From contig JAQVUQ010000074.1 of assembly GCA_028699365.1 (NCBI GenBank), positions 1 through 9,758 on the forward strand: 9,758 nucleotides of DNA. Direction: 5' to 3'. The DNA comes from a bacterium (GTDB lineage: Bacteria > UBP13 > UBA5359). Position numbers and translations under genes: made by a program. Within the stretch, counting starts at the first letter, position 1; each line of letters begins with the position of its first letter. Of the stretch, positions 1 to 6,436 are shown in pieces. The notes beneath the pieces are model-generated. The model was given only the letters and a program-made list of their open reading frames with translations, did no database searches and was not told where the DNA came from.

Positions 1-2
1 GG

Positions 3-131
3 CATATGCTGGAGGATCTGCCCGACTGCCGCAAAGTGATGAACATTGAAGATTTGATCCAGGCCGGACGGGGTATTATGCCGGGCGGAGACAACTCCCT
101 GTATAGCCAGGCCATTGACAGGGGATTATAG
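3..131 (+). CDS. C-terminal end of an unidentified protein (partial, 5' end outside window)
   Basis: An open frame enters from the left edge and stops at TAG 129-131, giving 42 residues that end in DNSLYSQAIDRGL. The composition is ordinary soluble protein, with no membrane segment or recognisable motif. The real start lies outside the window, although an internal ATG at 6 exists. I cannot name the family. It lies on the same strand as the pilin-like gene 131 bases downstream and may belong to the same sugar-related cluster, but a candidate promoter overlaps its end, so the two may be separate transcription units. Confidence 0.55.
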   Translation, partial: HMLEDLPDCRKVMNIEDLIQAGRGIMPGGDNSLYSQAIDRGL

Positions 132-162
132 GTATGGTAAAAAGTAGTTAGGACCATATAAT
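115..162 (+). promoter_or_regulatory. Candidate promoter(s) for the pseudopilin-glycosidase unit
   Basis: TTGACA at 115-120 matches the sigma70 -35 consensus and is followed after exactly 17 bases by TAAAAA (138-143), a 4/6 -10 element. A perfect TATAAT also lies at 157-162 but has only a poor -35 (TGGTAA, 135-140). The first option overlaps the last codons of the preceding gene. Either would give a 5' leader of about 95-115 bases containing the hairpin at 218-239. This is motif matching only. Confidence 0.35.
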
Positions 163-217
163 AGCAGGTTAATAGCAGCAAACCGTATCTGTGATCCGTT
201 TTTCGAGCTTCGGCAAA

Positions 218-239
218 GCATCATAAAAGATTATGATGC
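218..239 (+). promoter_or_regulatory. Perfect 9-bp hairpin in the pseudopilin 5' leader
   Basis: GCATCATAA (218-226) and TTATGATGC (231-239) are exact reverse complements separated by the 4-base loop AAGA. The hairpin ends 7 bases before the Shine-Dalgarno sequence at 247-254. No T-run follows, so it does not look like an intrinsic terminator. An mRNA-stabilising stem or a translational control element is more likely. At DNA level it could instead be a dyad operator. Confidence 0.5.
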
Positions 240-262
240 CAACTTTGGGAGGAGTGGTTAAG

Positions 263-976
263 GTGAAAAAACGAGGGTTTACACTGATAGAACTGCTGGT
301 CGTAATCGCAATAATTGCCATATTGGCAGCTATCCTGTTTCCCGTCTTTGGGAACGCCAGGAAGAAGGCCAGGCAGGCTACCTGCGCCAGCAACATGAAG
401 CAGTTGGGGCTGGCTTTTCAGATGTATCTGCAGGATTGGGACGAGACCTTCATACCCTGGACGAGGACGGGTGACTCCGAGCAGGTATGGAACTGGGAGG
501 TAGGGCTGTATACCTCCAAATATGTTCCCAATGCAGCCGTCTTTGTCTGTCCCGAGGCTATCGGTGTCCACTTCCGGGCCGATACCTTTACTAATGTGCC
601 TTTCCCGGTGACAAACTTCTATTACTCCAGCTACGGCTACAACTATCTGCACATAGGCACCAGCTACAGATATACCAGCCCGTTTGCCATAGCCAGTCCG
701 GCCGCGCATATGAGCGATATCGCCAGGCCGTCGGATACGGTGTTGATAGGCGAGGTTAAACTGTGGAACGTTGGTGCGTCCCGCTGGCAGGGAGCGGTAA
801 GGCTGGATGACGGTAAAAGCGGTGGCGCACCGGCTTATCGCTTTGATGATCGCCACAGTGCAGGCTCCAATGTTCTCTGGGTCGACGGGCATGTAACCTG
901 GGTTAACAACGCCTATGGAACTATCCAGCATGGGGATGCCGGATCCGGCACGGCTGAAAAGTTTGACCGTAACTAG
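263..976 (+). CDS. Type IV pilin-like protein (pseudopilin) with H-X9-DG C-terminal motif
   Basis: This 237-residue protein opens with a short basic leader and the class III signal GFTLIELL (residues 5-12). Prepilin peptidase would cut between G5 and F6, and E10 is the conserved Glu+5. A hydrophobic helix, [17 protein letters not shown], follows. The C-terminus has H198, nine residues, then D208-G209 ([12 protein letters not shown]), the hallmark of the 'prepilin-type processing-associated H-X9-DG' family. Start GTG 263 is chosen because GGGAGGAG (247-254) sits 8 bases upstream; the upstream in-frame ATGs (233, 236) and GTG (254) place the signal too far inside. Family members are exported by type II secretion or type IV pilus-like machinery, but their function is largely unknown. 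The gene is followed after 54 bases by a secreted glycosidase-like gene, so I infer a surface or secretion role linked to polysaccharide use. Confidence 0.92.
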   Translation: MKKRGFTLIELLVVIAIIAILAAILFPVFGNARKKARQATCASNMKQLGLAFQMYLQDWDETFIPWTRTGDSEQVWNWEVGLYTSKYVPNAAVFVCPEAIGVHFRADTFTNVPFPVTNFYYSSYGYNYLHIGTSYRYTSPFAIASPAAHMSDIARPSDTVLIGEVKLWNVGASRWQGAVRLDDGKSGGAPAYRFDDRHSAGSNVLWVDGHVTWVNNAYGTIQHGDAGSGTAEKFDRN

Positions 977-1030
977 GCTGCAACGTCACGGAAGTGATCC
1001 GATGGCTTGGAATACTTTGTCTTGAGGTGA

Positions 1031-4015
1031 ATGATGCGTAAGTTGTTATTACATTTGCTGGCGGCATTAGTTCTTTGTGCAGGGAGCCCGGCATCCGCTC
1101 TGTTGGCGGAAACGGCCCCTGCCGGAGCCGCCGGCGCAGCTCCGTGGGGAGCGCTCTGGCGAAAGCCTGCTGCCGGCAGGACGCTTGTCTTTCCCAGGAG
1201 CCAGGTAAAGTACGGTCTCTATCAGAATTACTACCGTCGCTGGCTGGACAGGCCTCTGCTGCACGATACTTCGCTGCGCGAGTATGTTGAAACTTCTACG
1301 CACGCCATGAAATACCCCGGTTACGCCCGTGAGATGAAAATAGTGCGCGATCTCTACGACGCCGACGGGCTGGCTCAGATTCTGGCCGGCAATATGGGCT
1401 ACGGATTGCCGGCCTTTGAATTCGCCGACCGGGCCGGTGTGGACGGCTTTCAGGTGCTGCCCGAGTTCTCCGCCATAAAGAGCGATAATGAGGATGCCAT
1501 GCGCAGCCGGGTCATTGAAACCGCGCTGGCATCGCGCAGTGCCGTAAGGCTTAACGGCAAAATACTGATCACCTCCTACCTGACCATGAAGGCGGAGGAG
1601 TGGAAGACGACCCTGGATATGCTGCGGGTTAAGCACGGCGATGTCTTTATCTTCCTGCCCCAGCTTAATCTCCCTGACCAGACGAGATTTTTCAACGCCT
1701 TCGACAATAACGGGGGGCGTCTGCCGGAGGCGGAGCGCCTGATTCTCAAATCTTACTACGCCTCCTTTCTGGAGGTGTGCGACGGCATTTATGTCGAGCC
1801 TGCTGCACAGGCATTCATCCTTCGCGAGGATTTCTTCAGGAAGGTTATAGTCGGGGTTATCAAGGAATTATACGCCGAGCCCCGCTTCAGCAAGAAGTAC
1901 CTGGCCGCCAGTGCCGTTCTGGGGCATTTCAACGAGGGCATCGGGGCCGACTGGAGCGAGGATGCCACTAAGAGATTGCGGCGCACCTTCGAAGCGGCCA
2001 TGCTTCTTTCTCCTGACGTTATCGTTATGCCGGAGTGGAACGAGGTCAATGAGAACACCTGTATCCAGCCGACCGTCTTCAACGGTTTCTCCACCCAGAG
2101 GATTATCAGGTATTACATGAGCCTGATCAAGAATACGGCCCCCAGGCCTAACCCGGGAGACGATCTCTCCTGCCCCGACTTCATCGTCACCCACCGCAAA
2201 CAGTTCATGCTGGGTGAGCGGATAGACCTGGAGTTACTCTATGTGCCGGACGGAGTAAACAAAGATGCCCCGTACACCGTGCAACTGGCGTTGAAATCCC
2301 TTGACGGGCGGGTGCTGAAGAGCTTTGAGCCGGCCGTTTTCGACGGCAAATCTTTGCGGGACGTTACCTGTAGCGTGCCGGCGGAGGAATTTGCCGGTCA
2401 GCAGGTCCTGATACCTTCACTTACCGTAAAAACTGCCTGCGGGCGAGTGTTCAAATTCGAAGAGGGACTGCATCACATCGTGGTCAGGCCTACGTGGAAC
2501 TGGGATCGCAAGTGGGTGCATCAGCCTTTGCGCGATCTTGTAATACCCCGGAAGGTGACCTTACGCTGGACGGAGATGTCCGAGCAATGGAAGAGCGTTG
2601 CCGCAGCGGAGCCGGGCCTGAAGATGCTGGAGGCCTCCTTTGCCTGCGACGAACCCCTGGCACAGGTTGAAGTGCTGGAGAATGATGATGTAGTCTACGC
2701 GGTGGACCCCGTCGATGAATTCAAGCGCAACGATCCAAAGACGGCGCTCTTCTTCCTTGAACTGCGCAGCCTGCGTACCCGAAGCGTTTTCGGCAAAGCC
2801 GCGCTGGAAGGCTCCGAAGGGGCATGCTGGCTGCGAGATGCCTTTGCCCTGCATCAGAAGGCGCCTTCTCCTCCGGCTGCAGGCAAGGTTCTGAAAATAA
2901 GCAGCAATGTAAACTGCTGGATTACCGGATGGTTCTTTACAATTCCCTGGGAGGATATGGAAAAAGCGGTCTTATCGGTGGATACGGATGCCGGTCGTCT
3001 GGCCGTGCCTTTAAGTAAAGTTGTGAACAGCGGCATCTACTCGGAGTCTTATAAGGGCGGCTTCAGCATAACGATCAGCCGCTACTATAAACAGCCCGAT
3101 ATACCGGTACATGTAAACGACAAGCAGGTCTCCTTTACGGCGCCGGTCAAGCCGGAGCTTTCCAACTCCGTATTCCACCTGCGGGCTGTCACCAAAAGCG
3201 GTAAGATCTATCGCAGCCGGCCGATTCTGCTGCCGCAGACCAGCGGCGGGGGCATGACTGATATAAACGTGTTCTCAGAGCGACTGGATAAGGGCATGGC
3301 ACTCAAGGTGCCGGCAGGTCAGGTACCCTGCATAACGTATGACTTTACACCGGAATACGGCACCACCCTGCATACCGGCGCGGGGCGTACCTTCTGGGGC
3401 AATCTCGGCGGTTATGTGGATTCCTCCGTCGGCCGCGGCGGCGGTGAAGGCGGCACCAACGGTACGCCCTTCGCATTAGGGCGCAACTATCCTGCGGACG
3501 CGATGCAGACCGCGCCGCAATGGGTGCAGGAGGACGACCGCTGGCTGCTTCGCTTCGACGGCAAAGGCAGCCATATCATTCTTCCGTTGGAAACCCTGCC
3601 TTACCGCAGCGGCTTCAGGTTGCGCTTTGAGATCAGGCCGTCCGTTCTGAAGCCGGCGGTACTCTTTATCCACCACGGATACTATATCGGCTCTCTGTCG
3701 GTTAAGATGAAGGCCGACGGCACTATCTACGGCAGTTACTGCGACCGCTTTCTTAAAGTCCGCAACTTCGATGCCGGGTCTAAGGTCAGTGCCGGCAAAT
3801 GGTCTACAGTGGAGATAATCTATGATCAGAACAGCCTTCAGGCCGGAGTCGACGGCAGCATCAGCCCAGTCTTCGCCTGTCCGGGCAGAGGGCTCTACCA
3901 GGGCACGGCCGTCTTCGGCGGCTTTGGCGGCGGTGACAAAGAAGCGAATTTTGTCGGTTCGACAGGATGGTTCGAGGGTGATCTGAGGGCTCTTGCCATA
4001 GATCATCGCCGTTAA
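1031..4015 (+). CDS. Large secreted glycoside hydrolase-like protein (GH71/GH99-like) with C-terminal LamG-like domain
   Basis: The 994-residue product has a Sec signal peptide (KLLLHLLAALVLCAGSPASA, probable cut after A23). Residues about 60-375 look like a divergent TIM-barrel glycosidase of the GH71/GH99 type: GVDGF at 136-140 in the usual 'A...GVDGF' barrel strand, then a conserved-looking MPEWNEVNENT block at 333-343 with acidic E335, E338 and E341, resembling the 'WNEWNEgt.iEP' region of GH99-like proteins. Beta-rich segments, probably Ig-like, cover about 378-500 and 505-735. Residues about 830-990 (WLLRFDGKGSHIILPLETL onward) read as a LamG/concanavalin-like carbohydrate-binding domain. 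The substrate is unknown. GAGG at 1024-1027 suits the second ATG (1034) slightly better than ATG 1031, a one-residue difference. The gene is probably co-transcribed with the pilin-like gene upstream. The enzyme class is inferred, not proven; a non-catalytic binding protein is possible. Confidence 0.75.
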   Translation: MMRKLLLHLLAALVLCAGSPASALLAETAPAGAAGAAPWGALWRKPAAGRTLVFPRSQVKYGLYQNYYRRWLDRPLLHDTSLREYVETSTHAMKYPGYAREMKIVRDLYDADGLAQILAGNMGYGLPAFEFADRAGVDGFQVLPEFSAIKSDNEDAMRSRVIETALASRSAVRLNGKILITSYLTMKAEEWKTTLDMLRVKHGDVFIFLPQLNLPDQTRFFNAFDNNGGRLPEAERLILKSYYASFLEVCDGIYVEPAAQAFILREDFFRKVIVGVIKELYAEPRFSKKYLAASAVLGHFNEGIGADWSEDATKRLRRTFEAAMLLSPDVIVMPEWNEVNENTCIQPTVFNGFSTQRIIRYYMSLIKNTAPRPNPGDDLSCPDFIVTHRKQFMLGERIDLELLYVPDGVNKDAPYTVQLALKSLDGRVLKSFEPAVFDGKSLRDVTCSVPAEEFAGQQVLIPSLTVKTACGRVFKFEEGLHHIVVRPTWNWDRKWVHQPLRDLVIPRKVTLRWTEMSEQWKSVAAAEPGLKMLEASFACDEPLAQVEVLENDDVVYAVDPVDEFKRNDPKTALFFLELRSLRTRSVFGKAALEGSEGACWLRDAFALHQKAPSPPAAGKVLKISSNVNCWITGWFFTIPWEDMEKAVLSVDTDAGRLAVPLSKVVNSGIYSESYKGGFSITISRYYKQPDIPVHVNDKQVSFTAPVKPELSNSVFHLRAVTKSGKIYRSRPILLPQTSGGGMTDINVFSERLDKGMALKVPAGQVPCITYDFTPEYGTTLHTGAGRTFWGNLGGYVDSSVGRGGGEGGTNGTPFALGRNYPADAMQTAPQWVQEDDRWLLRFDGKGSHIILPLETLPYRSGFRLRFEIRPSVLKPAVLFIHHGYYIGSLSVKMKADGTIYGSYCDRFLKVRNFDAGSKVSAGKWSTVEIIYDQNSLQAGVDGSISPVFACPGRGLYQGTAVFGGFGGGDKEANFVGSTGWFEGDLRALAIDHRR

Positions 4016-4019
4016 CGGC
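4008..4019. repeat. Perfect 12-bp palindrome over the stop codon of the glycosidase gene
   Basis: GCCGTTAACGGC is fully self-complementary and is centred on the TAA stop (4013-4015). With no loop it is a poor RNA terminator but a plausible protein-binding site, 62 bases upstream of the regulator's start codon. Autoregulation by the downstream GntR/LacI-type protein is possible. A chance palindrome cannot be excluded. Confidence 0.35.
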
Positions 4020-4068
4020 AAGGAGGAATCGTTTAAGACGGCGAATTAAGAGACCATGCGATTGATAA

Positions 4069-4084
4069 GGGGGGGGCAGAATTG
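4069..4084 (+). promoter_or_regulatory. G8 tract serving as ribosome binding site for the TTG-started regulator
   Basis: Eight consecutive G (4069-4076), preceded by AA, lie 5 bases before TTG 4082 and are the only Shine-Dalgarno-like sequence that fits this frame. An in-frame TAA at 4034-4036 rules out a start farther upstream, and no ATG or GTG lies between. A better core, AAGGAGG (4020-4026), has no start codon at usable distance. An ATG at 4056 is in another frame and would open a 9-codon ORF that ends at TGA 4083-4085, overlapping the TTG. Confidence 0.5.
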
Positions 4085-5218
4085 AGAACAGACTTTACTT
4101 TACTCAAAGGCATAAGCCTTGACCGGGAATCTCCCTTGCCTCTTTATCAACAACTGGCGGCACAGATAGAGGATATGATAAGTAACGGCCGTCTCTCTCC
4201 CGGGGAAAGGCTGCCCAGCAATATGGATCTGAGCCGTATACTGGATATCAACTGCGAAACAGCCAATAAGGCGCTGGTACTCCTGAGCGATAAGGGTATG
4301 GTAGTCAGGCGCCGCAAAACGGGAACGTTCGTCAGCGACGACATCGAGAGGCGGCTGCCGAGTATCGGCTTCTTCTATTTCCGCGAGGCGGAGAAAATGA
4401 TGCTGGAAGCCGCAGAGTGGATTCAAAGAGAATGCGCTTCCCGGGGCTACGATATGAAGCTGGTAGGCTTTGACGGTGATTTCTACGACAGAAACGATTT
4501 GTGTCGTGAGATATCCGTCAGAGGACTGGAAGGGGCCATAGTTGTCCTGCTGAATTGCGATTCCTGCCGGAGAGCGCTGGAGGATCTGGAGCATACAGGC
4601 TTTCCTCTGGTGAGATTCGGCAACTCTTTCTTCATGGAGACTCTGCGTTCGCCGCTGATAAGAGGCAACGACAGACAATGCTGTCAACAGGCCCTGAAGT
4701 ATCTGCAAAAGAGAGGCCATACCAGGATCGGCCTTGTCAACTCCGGCAGCGGCTGGGAGATGGAACAGGAATACTTGAAATCATATGCTTCGACAGGAGG
4801 ATATCGGGACGGCTGGATAAAAACAATCGAATTCACAGGATCGGAGCAGGCATGGTTTCAGACTCCCGGCGCCGGTGAGCTGCCGGTCCGTTACCTGAGG
4901 GACAATACCGACCTAACGGCCGTACTGGTGGAGAACCCGGGTATCTGTCTCGACTTTTTGAGGCGATGCACGGCAGCCGGCCGGCCGGTGCCTGAAGACC
5001 TGTCGCTGATCTGTCTGCGTGATATTGCCGGCCTGGGTATGGTCTGGCCGGCGCCGACAGCCATGCACCTGTCGCGAAGAAGGCTGAGCGAGGAGGCCGT
5101 AGCGGCTCTCTTTAGACGGATGTCCATGTCCGAGGAAGAGAGAATATCGGTTCCGGGAGAGACCATTTTTATAGACTACACCGTTAAAGAGCGGGAGTCG
5201 GTCAAGACGGTTGCCTGA
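4082..5218 (+). CDS. GntR-family transcriptional regulator with LacI-like ligand-binding domain
   Basis: The 378-residue protein begins with a GntR winged-helix domain at about residues 18-86: SPLPLYQQLAAQIEDMI, then GRLSPGERLPSNMDLSR, ETANKAL and KGMVVRRRKTGTFV, all standard landmarks of the family. The rest (about 95-365) resembles the periplasmic-binding-protein/LacI sensor fold, with GHTRIGLVNSG (strand and loop), LTAVLVENPGICLDFLRR and the closing RPVPEDLSLICLRD block. Such GntR-LacI hybrids (the AraR class) bind sugars and usually repress nearby catabolic genes. It lies on the same strand 66 bases after the glycosidase gene and probably controls that unit in response to a released sugar. 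The start is TTG at 4082. The 3' end converges with the AbiE toxin gene, leaving only 14 bases between stop codons. Confidence 0.88.
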   Translation: MRTDFTLLKGISLDRESPLPLYQQLAAQIEDMISNGRLSPGERLPSNMDLSRILDINCETANKALVLLSDKGMVVRRRKTGTFVSDDIERRLPSIGFFYFREAEKMMLEAAEWIQRECASRGYDMKLVGFDGDFYDRNDLCREISVRGLEGAIVVLLNCDSCRRALEDLEHTGFPLVRFGNSFFMETLRSPLIRGNDRQCCQQALKYLQKRGHTRIGLVNSGSGWEMEQEYLKSYASTGGYRDGWIKTIEFTGSEQAWFQTPGAGELPVRYLRDNTDLTAVLVENPGICLDFLRRCTAAGRPVPEDLSLICLRDIAGLGMVWPAPTAMHLSRRRLSEEAVAALFRRMSMSEEERISVPGETIFIDYTVKERESVKTVA

Positions 5219-5239
5219 TCCCTGACTAATTCTCAGGCA
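5212..5239. terminator. Inverted repeat joining two convergent stop codons (possible weak bidirectional terminator)
   Basis: TGCCTGA (5212-5218, ending with the stop of the plus-strand regulator) and TCAGGCA (5233-5239, containing the stop of the minus-strand toxin) are perfect reverse complements with a 14-base loop. An alternative inner pairing uses CCTGA 5221-5225 with TCAGG 5233-5237. Neither side has a clear T-run, so termination efficiency is doubtful. Its position between convergent genes is the main argument. Confidence 0.3.
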
Positions 5240-6435
5240 GAACGAGAGCTTTGCCGATGGACGAGGTCATGAGTGATGCTGGGAAGTTCAACTTGGTATA
5301 CAGGGGAAAATATTTGGTTGGTAACCCGCATATTTTCAATGTGGTCTGCACGATAGGTCCGATGCTCGCCATCAACCGAGTGCCGGCCATGTAGTATCAA
5401 GTTGCCTCTTGTAGTTCGGCGTAACGAGTACGGTTCTATGATTTGAGTCTCTCTATGGTAACGGAATTCCAGACAAAGACGGTTTAAGCCGGCGAAGCAA
5501 ATAGTATCGATAGGTATGCCCTGATCCCAATTTGGTTCCTGGGATGTCGGAAGCCATAGGCTCTCTTCTTCGGATATCGGAAATTTGGGAAGCGATACGG
5601 ACATATGTTCCTCCTTCAGCCACATAAACAGGGACGGGAGGTCATTCCAAAAAGCGTCGAGTGGCGGTAAGGCTGGAAGCTGATGTGCCAGCATGTTTGC
5701 CCATTCAATCTCTAACTCAGCTCGGAAAGGTGATTTTTCCAGCATAGTGAAAGACGGAGTTGAAATACCCTTGAACTTGCACTTTTCTTTCAGGGTATTG
5801 TAAATGAGAGGCCTAAACCCTCGCAATTCCTCATGTCGATAGAGATTTATGATATCATAAAGATCACGAGGACGGCAGCGCTCACCCATGGCTCGAATCT
5901 TCTCAGCAAAGACTTCCTCAAATGCATAGCAACGGACTTGGCAAGGTTGCGGAAGGTTATCCGTATAGACATGACGGATATCGCGATGAACATGAGGTAG
6001 CACTACACATTCATGCATAGTCAGGTCAAGTTTAATGCTGGTTGCTGTGGGAGTCCTTCTTGGTCCGATATAGTAAACCCGCCCTTCAACCGAATGTCCC
6101 CTTGGCCTGACTTTGAGCCGTGGTATTTCTGATTGGAGGTCTATCCCGCTCTCGTGATTGATAGCGCTCAGCACATCACGGAGCACGGGTAAGAGATCCT
6201 CAGGGAGAAACGATTTGCTTTCGGTCACTGTAAAATCAAGATCTTCCGAGAAACGGTAGGTCTCAATAAAGCATTTCTTCAGGCAGGTCCCGCCTTTGAA
6301 TACCCAATGGTCGGCAAGCCGTGGATCTCTGGAGATACCCCACAGCATCCATCCAAGCACGTAATCCTTTTCGACTGTTTCTTCAGGCAAGCTCCATTTT
6401 GTCGCACGCTCACGTATCTCTGCAACTGTAATCAT
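5233..6435 (-). CDS. abiEii: AbiEii-type nucleotidyltransferase toxin with WYL-like C-terminal extension
   Basis: This is the toxin of an AbiE-type type IV toxin-antitoxin/abortive infection system. Residues 45-69 contain the polymerase-beta-like NTase signature: FKGGTCLKK (GG-T at 48-50) followed by RFSEDLDF with metal-binding D65 and D67. A later SIKLDLT strand supplies the third acidic position, and FAEKIRAMGERCRPRDLYDI is the conserved KxRA...RDxxD block, so the enzyme appears catalytically intact. Relatives transfer nucleotides, in MenT toxins to tRNA acceptor ends. At 400 residues it is longer than typical AbiEii proteins (about 250-300). Residues about 306-392 (LCLEFRYHRETQIIEPYSLR, then GNLILHG and TYRADHIENMRVT) resemble a WYL domain. 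ATG 6435 is chosen over TTG 6447 because it sits one base after the antitoxin stop (TAGcATG) with GAGGGG just upstream, implying translational coupling. Confidence 0.9.
   Translation of the reverse strand: MITVAEIRERATKWSLPEETVEKDYVLGWMLWGISRDPRLADHWVFKGGTCLKKCFIETYRFSEDLDFTVTESKSFLPEDLLPVLRDVLSAINHESGIDLQSEIPRLKVRPRGHSVEGRVYYIGPRRTPTATSIKLDLTMHECVVLPHVHRDIRHVYTDNLPQPCQVRCYAFEEVFAEKIRAMGERCRPRDLYDIINLYRHEELRGFRPLIYNTLKEKCKFKGISTPSFTMLEKSPFRAELEIEWANMLAHQLPALPPLDAFWNDLPSLFMWLKEEHMSVSLPKFPISEEESLWLPTSQEPNWDQGIPIDTICFAGLNRLCLEFRYHRETQIIEPYSLRRTTRGNLILHGRHSVDGEHRTYRADHIENMRVTNQIFSPVYQVELPSITHDLVHRQSSRSA
5260..5520 (-). other. WYL-like domain region inside the AbiEii toxin
   Basis: This encodes residues 306-392 of the toxin. 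The pattern is a hydrophobic strand with an aromatic-basic end (CLEFRYHR), an IEPYSLRRT segment, GNLILHGRH, then YRADHIENMRVTNQIFSPVYQVELP. WYL domains show the same order: 'v.f.Y...', 'R.veP..l', 'G.wyL.a', 'r.frldRi..v.v....F'. The classic W-Y-L triplet itself is not conserved (I read 'LIL'), so the assignment is by pattern and moderate. WYL domains are ligand or nucleic-acid sensors in many phage-defence regulators. Confidence 0.5.
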
Positions 6436-6436
6436 G

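Noticed and set aside
221-931. Long antisense open frame (236 residues) opposite the pseudopilin
   Set aside because: It mirrors the codon bias of the certain plus-strand gene, lacks recognisable motifs and has no ribosome site that I can see.
977-1030. Terminator between the pseudopilin and glycosidase genes
   Set aside because: Only 4-bp stems are present (for example CGGA/TCCG) with no T-run; co-transcription is more likely.
1067-1081. Possible lipobox (LVLC) in the signal peptide of the glycosidase-like protein
   Set aside because: The residue before the Cys is Leu rather than Gly, Ala or Ser, and a good signal peptidase I site (ASA) lies just after it.
3476-4021. 181-residue antisense open frame opposite the glycosidase 3' end
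   Set aside because: It is low-similarity sequence produced by GC-rich codons of the sense gene, with no domain landmarks and no promoter.
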